In this document: positions 35,718-43,581 of the stretch, one piece after another | Numbering within the stretch: position 1 is the stretch's first letter | Layout of the letters: every line of letters starts with the position of its first letter | DNA from: JAQIBY01 sp963676165 | Lineage (GTDB): Bacteria; Bacteroidota; Bacteroidia; Bacteroidales; ML635J-15 | Reading direction: 5' to 3' | Assembly: GCA_963676165.1 (NCBI GenBank) | Contig: OY781043.1 | Span: forward strand, 992,001 to 1,056,000 | DNA length: 64,000 nt | Made by a program: the position numbers and the translations under genes | The notes under the pieces: generated by a model | The model's input: only the letters and a program-made list of their open reading frames with translations | The model's database searches: none | Told to the model about the DNA's origin: nothing

Positions 35718-35820
35718 TTACTTTTTTCCCTTGAGATTGAAATTCCCAAATGGTTGAATTTGTTCAGATTGTTTTAGTCGTTTAATAATGGTTTTGAACG
35801 ATTCGATGAAACCTTTGTAA
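35718..35820 (-). pseudogene. Frameshifted 3'-end fragment of a U32 peptidase/RlhA-like gene
   Basis: Read on the minus strand, this fragment starts FTKVSSNRSKP and, after a 1-base deletion, continues KRLKQSEQIQPFGNFNLKGKK and stops (key parts FTKVSSNR and KQSEQIQPFGNFN). It corresponds to the last 36 or so residues of the intact gene at 38082-40064, which read FTKVSSNRFKT...KQSEQIQPSGNFNFKAEMK. DNA identity is high (about 90% by eye over 100 bp). Several differences fall at third codon positions, as if the two copies diverged while coding. Both copies end at a stop codon and have the same orientation 2.37 kb apart. Confidence 0.8.
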
Positions 35821-35890
35821 ATGGATTATTTGAAACACGAGGTGATATGTTGCCTAGTGTTTTTTTATTTCTTTTGCTCACTGCAAAAAC

Positions 35891-36020
35891 ACTTTGTGTC
35901 TCTGTGGTTCCGAAGCGTAGCGTCCAATAAAACCTTTGTGTCCCTCTGTGCCTCTGTGGTAAAAAGCGTAGCGCCATAAATTATCCTTCGTGCCTTTGCT
36001 GTTCTGTGGTTTCTTTGTAT
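35891..36020. repeat. Degenerate ~50-bp repeats upstream of the GxxExxY gene (three units)
   Basis: Units at 35891-35932, 35933-35980 and 35981-36020 (partial) share the pattern (C)TTTGTG-T/C-CTCTGTGG-T, about 6-8 bases, AAGCGTAGCG-C/T-C-(A)ATAAA. They have the same orientation as the units downstream of the gene. The rest of the 413-bp gap 35638-36050 holds the kbl terminator, the U32 fragment and about 70 bp (35821-35890) with nothing recognised. Confidence 0.85.
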
Positions 36021-36050
36021 ATTAGACTAACCAATCGAAACTTAACAATT

Positions 36051-36431
36051 ATGATAGAAAACGAATTAAGTAAAAAAGTAATTGGTGCTGCCATCGAAGT
36101 CCATAGAGAACTTGGTCCAGGTTTATTAGAAAGTAGCTATGAAGCTTGTTTACTTTATGAGCTTAAAGCAATGGGGTTGAATGTGTCCTCACAAGTTTAC
36201 CTTCCTGTTATTTATAAAAATGTGGAAGTCAAAGCTGGATATCGCATAGATATTCTCGTTGAAAATAAACTCATTGTGGAAGTGAAAGCGGTAGATATGC
36301 TTGCTGGCATACATACTGCTCAATTATTAACCTATTTAAGATTAAAGGATATCAAACTTGGATTGCTTATAAATTTTAATAATGTTCGTTTGATTGATGG
36401 ACTAAAAAGAATTGTTAATGGAGAATTGTAA
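36051..36431 (+). CDS. GxxExxY protein (PD-(D/E)XK nuclease-like, PDDEXK_3)
   Basis: This 126-aa protein carries the name-giving motif GLLESSY at residues 24-30. A PD-(D/E)XK-like active site follows: Asp67 in GYRIDILVE, Glu77 and Lys79 in LIVEVKAVD, then Q91 with LLTYLRL, as in restriction-like nucleases. It ends with the strand IKLGLLINFN and VRLIDGLKRIVN. Start is at the ATG at 36051; an upstream in-frame start would run into the repeats. The family is widespread in Bacteroidota and other phyla and has no established function. This gene is set inside repeats on both sides, which is the strongest hint to its role. Confidence 0.9.
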   Translation: MIENELSKKVIGAAIEVHRELGPGLLESSYEACLLYELKAMGLNVSSQVYLPVIYKNVEVKAGYRIDILVENKLIVEVKAVDMLAGIHTAQLLTYLRLKDIKLGLLINFNNVRLIDGLKRIVNGEL

Positions 36432-36823
36432 TTTATGGGACAGTGTAAAAAAGCTTAGCGCCATAAACCTTTCGAGTCCATTCTGCCTCTGTGTATTTCA
36501 AGTGAAGCGTCATTAAAACCCTCTGTGTCCTTTGTGCCTTTGTGGTAGAAAGCGCAGCGTCATTTAAACCTTTTCGAGTTCATTCTGTCTCTGTGGTTTC
36601 CAAGTGAAGCGTCATATAAATCCTCTGTGTCCTTTGTGCCTTTGTGGTAAAAAGTGCAGCGCCAATTAAAACCTTTCGACTTCATTCTGCCTCAGTGGTT
36701 TCCAAGTGGAGCGTCCAATAAACTTTCTGTGACCTTATTACCTTATTTGTAAAAAGCGCAGCGCCATTAAATTTTTTCGAGTTCATTCTGCGTTTATGGT
36801 TTTCAATCGCAGAGTCATTTAAA
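36432..36823. repeat. Array of eight ~50-bp repeats of two alternating types downstream of the GxxExxY gene
   Basis: Units: 36432-36467 (partial), 36468-36518, 36519-36568, 36569-36620, 36621-36671, 36672-36722, 36723-36771 and 36772-36823. Type A units begin CTCTGTGTCCTTTGTGCC and contain AAAAAGCGCAGCG; type B units begin CCTTTCGAGTTCATTCTG and contain TTCCAAGTGAAGCGTC. A and B alternate, so the compound period is about 101 bp, and all units end CAT(T)TAAA or CAATAAA. Divergence rises toward 36823. With 80 bp holding the next gene's promoter, this fills the 472-bp gap to 36904. There are no spacers, so this is not a CRISPR array. Confidence 0.88.
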
Positions 36824-36852
36824 CCCTATTTTGGCTATTAGCTACATCGCAT

Positions 36853-36883
36853 TTTATCGCTCCGCAAATTATCATTATCTTTA
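36853..36883 (+). promoter_or_regulatory. Promoter for the exported protein gene at 36904
   Basis: TTTT at 36853-36856, 19 bases, then TATCTTTA at 36876-36883 (7 of 8 to TAnnTTTG). The predicted leader is about 15 nt. Confidence 0.45.
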
Positions 36884-36903
36884 CAAAAATCAAACGTTTC
36901 AGA

Positions 36904-38037
36904 ATGAAAATACGAATTCAAATACTTTGTGCTGTTTTATTTGTTATTCCTAGTATTCTCAATGCACAACCATATGAAAAACACTATACCTACAAACAGT
37001 TTTATCTTGGTATGCCAGAGTCTGAGTTTCTTGAACTTTGTGAAGGGAAAGAAATAGAAGTTACGCATAATAAAAACACTGGGTTTCAGCGTTCTCCGGT
37101 TAATCCGAAAGAATATAACATTGTAGTAACAGACTATTTGGTGATTGATCCCGAAAACTATTTCCCAGGGACTCAATTGTTGTTCGAGCGTCTTCATTTT
37201 AAATTCGTTAACAATATCCTATATTCATTCACTATCGTAAATGCTGAAAAAAAGATTAGTAAATCAAATGTGAAGAAGTTGTTGAAATCAATGGATGCCT
37301 TGTATAAAGCTAAAACTGAGAAAGTGTTTGACGAGCCTGCTAATTCTAATAATAAATATTTTGGTAGCCGGTCATATGCATCCCAAGTGATTGATGGAAG
37401 ATTGTCGAGAGAAGGACAGAGGGTTAGGCTTACGTATCGGTTGAAACCTGGTAAATATGCACTTTATGGGACTCTAATCTATTTCAATAATTATAAACAA
37501 ACACTTCAATGGAAATCTTACTTGGATATGTGCGATGAATATTCGCAGAAAGGATTAATTCCATTTTGTAAAGTAGATACTATTCCCCTTGGAGTACATC
37601 GATCAATACTATTGCCTGAAGGTCAGCAGAAATTTCACTTAGCGGATTCATCTACAGTAGTTTCTGTGTTTGAAGATAGTGATTACAAGGACGTCTTTTT
37701 ACAACATGACATTTTTTATTCGTCAGAGATTAAATCCTTTCTTGATATTTCTGTAACAGAAACAGATCTGTTCTTTTATCAGAATACTTTACGGATGGTG
37801 AGATTAATGCTGACAAATGAGGTTAGCACAGAAGAACTTCTAAGCATATTACGAAAAGCTTATGGCAAGGAGGAACAGACAAAAAGTGGCTCTTATTATT
37901 GGAAGTATGTGTATCAAGATAATTTTAATGAAACGATTCAACGAACATATTATTTGGAATTCTGGCCTATGAGAGAAGGAGCAGACTATCCATACCTATT
38001 CTTTTTTGATCAAACAAGCTTTGATAATTTGAACTAA
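36904..38037 (+). CDS. Exported protein of unknown function with two related domains
   Basis: This 377-aa protein has a signal peptide (residues 1-21, ending LNA then QPYEK). The mature protein seems to be a tandem of two similar domains of about 160 residues. Each has a short LGM/LGV-start strand (QFYLGMPESEFLEL near 32; TIPLGVHRSILLPEG near 225), a strand followed by a long helix (IVNAEKKISKSNVKKLLKSM near 115; NEVSTEELLSILRKAYGKEE near 306) and a closing beta hairpin (LTYRLKPGKYALYGTLIYFNN; YYLEFWPMREGADYPYLFFF, each under 21 residues). This internal repeat is my reading, not a computed alignment. I recognise no family. It lies between the repeat array and the U32 gene, inside the suspected inserted segment. 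Confidence 0.65.
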   Translation: MKIRIQILCAVLFVIPSILNAQPYEKHYTYKQFYLGMPESEFLELCEGKEIEVTHNKNTGFQRSPVNPKEYNIVVTDYLVIDPENYFPGTQLLFERLHFKFVNNILYSFTIVNAEKKISKSNVKKLLKSMDALYKAKTEKVFDEPANSNNKYFGSRSYASQVIDGRLSREGQRVRLTYRLKPGKYALYGTLIYFNNYKQTLQWKSYLDMCDEYSQKGLIPFCKVDTIPLGVHRSILLPEGQQKFHLADSSTVVSVFEDSDYKDVFLQHDIFYSSEIKSFLDISVTETDLFFYQNTLRMVRLMLTNEVSTEELLSILRKAYGKEEQTKSGSYYWKYVYQDNFNETIQRTYYLEFWPMREGADYPYLFFFDQTSFDNLN

Positions 38038-38081
38038 CCAATCGATGAAAACAAGATTTCAATTTATGCTACTCTGAAACT

Positions 38082-40064
38082 TTATTTCATCTCTGCTTTA
38101 AAGTTGAAATTCCCGGATGGTTGAATTTGTTCCGATTGTTTTAGTCGTTTAACAATGGTTTTGAAACGATTCGATGAAACCTTGGTGAAAGATAAATCGA
38201 TAAGATACCGTTTGAACCCCTTATTCTCAAGTTTGTTTTTGTATTGTGTTAAGCTTACTGGCTCTTCGGGGATAATGTAGGTAATCCCATCCACAACATG
38301 ATGCAAATAATTCTTTCCATTATTTTCATGGAAGCTTTCTCCTGTTTTTACCGGCATGCGTGATACAAAAAGATGAGGATGGAAATACATTGGAATGATG
38401 CCATATCTGTCGTTTCCAGCAATGAGATTTGGATAATCGTTCTCAACTGGGCGAATATAATCATTGATGCCGTTACGTTTTAGTGAGATGATTGAAACGT
38501 CACTGAAACTATAGATGTTTTCATTGGCAAGCACCCAGGATTTCTTCGGAAGCATTTCTTTTTGAGATAAGTGAGATATGCTGAATCGACGAATTCCTTG
38601 ATGGAAGAAATCTTGACACATGTTTTTATAGCGAGATAGTTTTCCCTCAGGAATAAATTTTGGCAATTCAATCACAATTTTATCTGCAAACTTTCTTACT
38701 AATCCACTTTTCGTGTCAAATGTTTCCCATTCTTTGAGGGAGAGATTGATGATTAAATATTTAATCTCACGTAAATCAACTTTAGGAAGCCACTGTAATT
38801 CATTAATGCGAGTGATAATTTCACTTTGGCGGATTGGCTTTTGATGTATGATGAGTTCTTTTGTAATCTTTTTCTGCAAAGGAAACGGCATGTTGAGCTT
38901 AATTGTCTGCATTTTACCTTGCAGTTTTGATGGGAATTGTTTCTCTGGAATTCCTGCTAAATAAACATCATCTCCTTGCTTTGCCTTATGATCAGGTTTG
39001 ACGACAGTACAAACACCATTTTGATAGCTGGCTTCTTGAACTTTAAATGTTTGATGCTCACTTACACCATGAGAGAAAACACGGATTCTCGATCCTTTTG
39101 ATAGTTCAATGTCTGAATGTAAACTGAAACTGTCTTGTCTTGTATTTATAACTTTTCCAAGAAGTTTTCCTGTTGCTGGTGCTTGAGTAATCGATTCGCT
39201 AACATTTCCACCCATGAACCATGCTGTCTTTTCACGCCCTAAATCAAGCTCAAGTAGTGCTTTCGCTTCTTGTAGGCGTTTGGGATTGTCGATTACCATA
39301 CGATATGCTTTTGCCACGCGATACACATATTCAGCAGGTTTCATTCTACCCTCAATTTTTAAGGAGCTAACATTCATTTGCATAAACTCGGGAACGTAAT
39401 CGATGAGTTCATTGTCTTTCATTGAAAAATGGAATCCTGAACTTTTACCATGATACACTCTTCGACATGCTTGTTTGCAAAGACCCCTGTTAGCTCCCAT
39501 TCCACCAAGGTAAGAGCTGAAAAGGCACATGCCTGAAAAAGCATAACACAAAGCTCCATGTACAAATATTTCAATTTCAGCTGCTGGATGTTTTGCAATT
39601 TGTTTCAGTTCTGGAAAACTGAGCTCGCGTGCTAGAATGATACGTTGGATCTTTGATTTTTTTGCAAAGCTTACACCTAAACTATTATGATGCGCCATTT
39701 GAGTACTAGCATGAATTTCTATGTTTGGGAAATAGCTTTGAACAATATGCCAAACTGCCATGTCTTGTATGATGATTGCATCAGGGGCAATTTGTTGTAG
39801 CTGGAAAAGTACCTGCAATAACTCTGGTAGCTCTTTGTTTTTTATGACAGTATTGAGAGTGACGTAAACTTTTACATGATGTTTATGTGCATAATTCACC
39901 ATGGTTTTAAGTTGCTGTGGCGAAAAGTTTGCAGCTCGCTCTCTTGCATTGAAATGCTTTGTTCCTAGGTAAATTGCGTCTGCACCACCTTCGATAGCAG
40001 CATAGAATGACTCAACATTGCCGGCTGGCAACAATAATTCAGGTTTTTGTGTTTGCTTACTCAT
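38082..40064 (-). CDS. U32 family peptidase / RlhA-like 23S rRNA hydroxylation protein
   Basis: This 660-aa protein has an N-terminal U32 TIM-barrel-like domain: LLLPAGNVESFYAAIEGGAD near 10-29, LGTKHFNARERAANF near 33, and VKVYVTLNTVIKNKEL near 65. The conserved Cys cluster is HGALCYAFSGMCLFSS near 170 and NRGLCKQACRRVYHG near 191, which in the UbiU/RlhA group binds an iron-sulfur cluster. A C-terminal part (about 380-640) resembles the DUF3656-type extension. The length matches RlhA (about 650), which hydroxylates C2501 of 23S rRNA; a peptidase role is also used in annotation. Its last 36 residues are duplicated at 35718-35820. Confidence 0.83.
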   Translation of the reverse strand: MSKQTQKPELLLPAGNVESFYAAIEGGADAIYLGTKHFNARERAANFSPQQLKTMVNYAHKHHVKVYVTLNTVIKNKELPELLQVLFQLQQIAPDAIIIQDMAVWHIVQSYFPNIEIHASTQMAHHNSLGVSFAKKSKIQRIILARELSFPELKQIAKHPAAEIEIFVHGALCYAFSGMCLFSSYLGGMGANRGLCKQACRRVYHGKSSGFHFSMKDNELIDYVPEFMQMNVSSLKIEGRMKPAEYVYRVAKAYRMVIDNPKRLQEAKALLELDLGREKTAWFMGGNVSESITQAPATGKLLGKVINTRQDSFSLHSDIELSKGSRIRVFSHGVSEHQTFKVQEASYQNGVCTVVKPDHKAKQGDDVYLAGIPEKQFPSKLQGKMQTIKLNMPFPLQKKITKELIIHQKPIRQSEIITRINELQWLPKVDLREIKYLIINLSLKEWETFDTKSGLVRKFADKIVIELPKFIPEGKLSRYKNMCQDFFHQGIRRFSISHLSQKEMLPKKSWVLANENIYSFSDVSIISLKRNGINDYIRPVENDYPNLIAGNDRYGIIPMYFHPHLFVSRMPVKTGESFHENNGKNYLHHVVDGITYIIPEEPVSLTQYKNKLENKGFKRYLIDLSFTKVSSNRFKTIVKRLKQSEQIQPSGNFNFKAEMK

Positions 40065-40216
40065 TGCTGCAAAGCTAATGAAAATAACAATTGCTACGTC
40101 ATTGCACCATAATGGTTAGGCTGATGGTATAATCTTGGAAACCTATGGTATCTTATTTAGATAGTCTCTTAATAAGCTTGTTTCATTTGATGCGTATCGT
40201 TTTTTCTGCAAATGCA

Positions 40217-40247
40217 TTGTCATTATTGTCGAAAAAAACTACATTTG
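40217..40247 (+). promoter_or_regulatory. Promoter for the MFS transporter gene
   Basis: TTG at 40217-40219, 20 bases, then TACATTTG at 40240-40247 (exact -7 consensus). The predicted leader is about 22 nt. Confidence 0.55.
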
Positions 40248-40275
40248 CCAATTGCGAATAAAAAAAATATAAGAT

Positions 40276-41691
40276 ATGAGTGAGAAAATTTACACAACAC
40301 TGCGTGACAATAAAGTTGCACGGTGGACAGCTTTAGGGATTGTGTCATTTACAATGATGACCGGTTATTACATTAACTATGTGATATCTCCTCTAAAACC
40401 AATGTTTGAAGAGTACTTTAATTGGTCAAGTACAGATTTCGGTTTTTGGAATTCAGCTTATGGATGGTTCAATGTCTTTTTCTTGATGTTGATTTTTGGT
40501 GGTATTATTTTGGATAAAGTTGGTGTCCGCTTTACAGGATTAGGAGCATCAATCACTATGGTTGTTGGTACTTTCTTTCAATTTGCTGCGATTCGTGGGT
40601 TGTGGCCAATGGAAGGTGAAATCTTTGGTGTGAGTTCACAGATTGCAATTGGAGCTCTCGGCTTTGGTTTGTTCGGTGTTGGTGTTGAGATTGCAGGTAT
40701 TACTGTTTCAAAAATCATTGTGAAATGGTTTAAAGGCAAAGAAATGGCACTTGCAATGGGTCTTGAGATGGCTACTGCACGTTTAGGAACTGCTTTGGCA
40801 CTTGCTGTACCTGCACCTATCGCTTCTAGATTACTTGAAAAAGGAGCTTTGCCTAATGTTGCACTTTCTGCACCGATCATGCTTGGTCTGGGATTGTTAG
40901 TTGCTGGTTTTGTTGCTTTCCTTTATTATACATTTAAAGATAAAAAATTAGATAAATCACTTGAAGATAATAAAGATCCAGAAGAAGTTGAAGAAGAAGA
41001 ATTTAAAGTGAAAGATATCTGGAAAGTTGTTACGAATAAAGGCTTCTGGCTTGTTGCTTTACTTTGTGTGTTGTTCTATTCTGGAGTATTCCCTTTCTTG
41101 TATTATGCAACAGACCTTATGGTACAAAAGTATGGTGTAGATCCTAAATTTGCTGGAGTTATTCCATCATTGCTTCCATTCGGAACAATCCTTTTAACAC
41201 CTCTATTTGGTAATATCTACGATAGAAAAGGTAAAGGTGCCACTATTATGCTGATAGGTTCAGTTATGCTTTTGGGAGTTCACTCCTTGTTTGCGGTACC
41301 AGGACTCAATATGACAGTTATGGCTGTTGCTTTGATTCTTTTATTGGGTGTGACTTTTTCTTTGGTGCCTTCAGCAATGTGGCCTTCAGTACCCAAAATT
41401 ATTCCTGAAAAACGTTTAGGTACTGCTTATGCATTGATTTTCTGGGTGCAAAACTGGGGTTTAATGGGAGTTCCATTATTAATCGGTTGGGTACTTGATA
41501 AACATTGTGTGACATCAAGAGTTGTTACTGTCGTTGATGGTGTTGAGAAAACTAAAGTAACTTATGATTACACCATCCCAATGTTGATTTTTGCTGCATT
41601 AGGTTTGTTGGCAATTGTGATTGCACTTTTGCTCAAACGTGAAGATAAGAAAAAAGGTTATGGTCTTGAGTTGCCTAATATTCAATCATAA
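40276..41691 (+). CDS. MFS transporter, OFA (oxalate/formate antiporter)-like
   Basis: This 471-aa protein has 12 predicted membrane segments with a charged central loop at about 220-250 (DKKLDKSLEDNKDPEEVEEEEFKVKD, shown in part as KDPEEVEEEEFKVKD). The first helix block has YYINYVISPLKPMFEEYFNW near 34, typical of the OFA/nitrate-like MFS group, then an MFS signature GGIILDKVGVRFTG near 75. Substrate cannot be read from sequence; OFA members exchange small organic acids. It ends with a strong terminator. Confidence 0.75.
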   Translation: MSEKIYTTLRDNKVARWTALGIVSFTMMTGYYINYVISPLKPMFEEYFNWSSTDFGFWNSAYGWFNVFFLMLIFGGIILDKVGVRFTGLGASITMVVGTFFQFAAIRGLWPMEGEIFGVSSQIAIGALGFGLFGVGVEIAGITVSKIIVKWFKGKEMALAMGLEMATARLGTALALAVPAPIASRLLEKGALPNVALSAPIMLGLGLLVAGFVAFLYYTFKDKKLDKSLEDNKDPEEVEEEEFKVKDIWKVVTNKGFWLVALLCVLFYSGVFPFLYYATDLMVQKYGVDPKFAGVIPSLLPFGTILLTPLFGNIYDRKGKGATIMLIGSVMLLGVHSLFAVPGLNMTVMAVALILLLGVTFSLVPSAMWPSVPKIIPEKRLGTAYALIFWVQNWGLMGVPLLIGWVLDKHCVTSRVVTVVDGVEKTKVTYDYTIPMLIFAALGLLAIVIALLLKREDKKKGYGLELPNIQS

Positions 41692-41713
41692 TAACTTTTA
41701 ACATAATTTTTAA

Positions 41714-41745
41714 ACTGCAATGCCATATGGTGTTGCAGTTTTTTT
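41714..41745 (+). terminator. Intrinsic terminator after the MFS gene
   Basis: ACTGCAA (41714-41720) pairs with TTGCAGT (41733-41739) around an almost palindromic centre including CCATATGG, followed by a T run at 41740-41745. That T run directly abuts the -7 box of the next gene. Confidence 0.8.
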
Positions 41746-41752
41746 ATCTTTG
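41745..41752 (+). promoter_or_regulatory. -7 box for the TraB/GumN gene
   Basis: TATCTTTG is an exact consensus match starting at the last base of the upstream terminator's T run. Any -33 element would lie inside the terminator stem. The predicted leader is about 20 nt, supporting the start at 41778. Confidence 0.45.
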
Positions 41753-41777
41753 TACATCAAGTCGTAAAACCAGAATT

Positions 41778-42647
41778 ATGAAAAAACTATTTGCTTTAGC
41801 CTTTGTATTAACGGGCTTTTTATTCTCCTCTGTAGCTCAGGAAAGCTCCTTGCTTTGGGAAGTGTCAAAGAAAAATCAAAAAACATCTTATTTGTATGGT
41901 ACTGTGCATATTCAGGACAAAAGAGTCTTTGCATTCGATTCTATCGTTTATGAAAAAATCAAATCCTGTGATGCACTTGCAGTTGAGTTAATTATCGATG
42001 AAATTGATCGCGAAGAAATGCAAGAAGTTATGTTGCTGGAGGAAGGTGTGCTAAGTGACTATATGACAGATGACGAATGGCGAATTCTTGACTCTGTGAC
42101 AAAAGCTAAAACAGGACAATCTGCAGCTTTATTTTCCCGAATGAAACCTTTCTTCTTGTCTTCACAATTAATGCAAATTGATATGCCTAAGGATATGCCA
42201 ATGGCACTGGATATGCACTTTATTGATACTGCTCGTGATTTGAGTAGAGATGTGATTGCCTTAGAAAAACTGTCTGATCAAATTGGGGCAATTGATAAAA
42301 TGAGTGTTGAGGACCAGGTTGATATGCTTCTGGATGGTTTGGAAGATTATGATAATCATGTAGCTGAACAAATGGATGAACTTGTTGGTGCCTATTTAGC
42401 TCAAGATCTTTCTAAAATGCATGATTTGATGCAGGATACTACATTGCCAAAAGAGTTTGGGGAGGAGTTACTTATCACTAGAAATTATGGCATGGTTAAA
42501 GCTATCCGTAAAATTATGAAGAAGCAGTCTGTCTTTGCCGCTTTTGGTGCTGCTCACCTAGTGGGACATGAGGGAGTTATTGCCTTGCTTCGTGAAAAAG
42601 GATATACGGTTAAGCCTGTTAAAGTTGAGTTTAATCTCGACAAATAA
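41778..42647 (+). CDS. TraB/GumN family exported protein
   Basis: This 289-aa protein has a signal peptide (MKKLFALAFVLTGFLFSSVA then QESS). The TraB/GumN domain is recognised by SYLYGTVHIQDKRVF near residue 35 (conserved G-T-x-H) and the closing motif VFAAFGAAHLVGHEGVIALL near 256 (G-x-x-H-L-x-G). The family is related to the Tiki/TraB metalloprotease-like fold. A periplasmic hydrolase role is plausible but unproven. The ATG at 41778 is preferred over an upstream in-frame start at 41727, which falls in the terminator region. Its stop is 2 bp from the convergent XRE gene. Confidence 0.85.
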   Translation: MKKLFALAFVLTGFLFSSVAQESSLLWEVSKKNQKTSYLYGTVHIQDKRVFAFDSIVYEKIKSCDALAVELIIDEIDREEMQEVMLLEEGVLSDYMTDDEWRILDSVTKAKTGQSAALFSRMKPFFLSSQLMQIDMPKDMPMALDMHFIDTARDLSRDVIALEKLSDQIGAIDKMSVEDQVDMLLDGLEDYDNHVAEQMDELVGAYLAQDLSKMHDLMQDTTLPKEFGEELLITRNYGMVKAIRKIMKKQSVFAAFGAAHLVGHEGVIALLREKGYTVKPVKVEFNLDK

Positions 42648-42649
42648 AC

Positions 42650-43447
42650 TCATTTAAGTTTGTGCTTAATCTCTGTCATCTCTTGTTGAAGATTGGCAAC
42701 TGCTTTATGTAATTCTATGTCAGGAGGTAAGGCTTCTGGCATTTCAGGACTGATGTAGTTAACGAATTTCCAAATTTCACTAATGTCTTCTGCTTTAATG
42801 TTGTATGGCTGATATTCAGAGTTTAATGAATGAAGAATCAAAGTCTTCTTATATTTTAAATGATTTTCTATCAGCTTAAATACGAGACCCTCATCTTTTG
42901 TTAAAACAATAGCAGCAGTGCCATCCTTTATGGCTAACCAGTTTTCAACATATTCACCAGTAACCCATGATTCGCTTGGAATTGGAAGCATGGAATTTCC
43001 TGTGATTTGAAAGCTTCTGTATTTTCGGTTTCTGGATAGAAATGGAAGTTGAAAACTTGGTAACTCCCGAATGTACTCAGGATCTGCATATCCACGAGTG
43101 TAACCCGCTTTTGCCTTGTCCGGAACACATTCAATATTGTCTTCGTTTTCAAGGTTTACAGTGCTGGCAAGAATTCGGAGATTTCCGCCCTTCATTCGCT
43201 CTTCAGAGTCAAGTTCTAAAAATTGCAACTCCCGTTCTGAATATTCTGATAAATTTTCCTGTACCAAATAATCAATCGGAATCCGAAAATATTGTGAAAA
43301 CTTGATCAAAGTTTGTATGTCTGGTTCAGATACTTGATTCTCATATCCGCTAAGTGTTGGGCGCTTTAAATCAAGCTCGCTTGCTAGTTCGCCTTGAGTT
43401 CGTCCTTTTCTGCGCCTTAAATATTTAATGTTGGAGTGTAAGTACAT
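42650..43447 (-). CDS. XRE-family regulator with S24/LexA-like C-terminal domain
   Basis: This 265-aa protein starts with an HTH_3 domain at residues 5-62 (LRRRKGRTQGELASELDLKR, then PTLSGYENQVSEPDI). The C-terminal part (about 120-240) resembles an S24 signal-peptidase-like domain: FQITGNSMLPIPSESWVTGEY with candidate Ser in GNSM near 155, and a candidate Lys in GLVFKLIENH near 190. A coiled coil closes the protein (about 243-265). Such regulators can respond to stress or cleave themselves like LexA/CI, but many Bacteroidota members are housekeeping and not phage-linked. No phage genes are nearby. Confidence 0.82.
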   Translation of the reverse strand: MYLHSNIKYLRRRKGRTQGELASELDLKRPTLSGYENQVSEPDIQTLIKFSQYFRIPIDYLVQENLSEYSERELQFLELDSEERMKGGNLRILASTVNLENEDNIECVPDKAKAGYTRGYADPEYIRELPSFQLPFLSRNRKYRSFQITGNSMLPIPSESWVTGEYVENWLAIKDGTAAIVLTKDEGLVFKLIENHLKYKKTLILHSLNSEYQPYNIKAEDISEIWKFVNYISPEMPEALPPDIELHKAVANLQQEMTEIKHKLK

Positions 43448-43568
43448 AGCATCCTATTTTTTGTAAAGATATGAAAAGATTAAAAACAAATCATAAAAAT
43501 GATTAGAAAACACGCAAAAATGTCAGTATTTTACTATTTATTAACTCGGAAAATTGAAAGAAATTTGC

Positions 43569-43576
43569 TAATTTTG
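43569..43576 (+). promoter_or_regulatory. -7 box for the patatin gene
   Basis: TAATTTTG is an exact TAnnTTTG match only 5 bp before the ATG at 43582, so transcription would start at or within a few bases of the start codon, suggesting a leaderless message. No clear -33 element is seen. Confidence 0.4.
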
Positions 43577-43581
43577 TGGGA

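Noticed and set aside
35821..35890. Remnant of a transposase at the left end of the suspected element
   Set aside because: The 70 bp between the U32 fragment and the first repeat show no inverted-repeat end or transposase-like coding.
36432..36823. CRISPR array
   Set aside because: The repeats are adjacent and degenerate, with no constant-length unique spacers, and no cas gene is present.
42650..43447. Prophage repressor
   Set aside because: Although the XRE-S24 layout resembles CI repressors, no phage genes, integrase or att sites are nearby.
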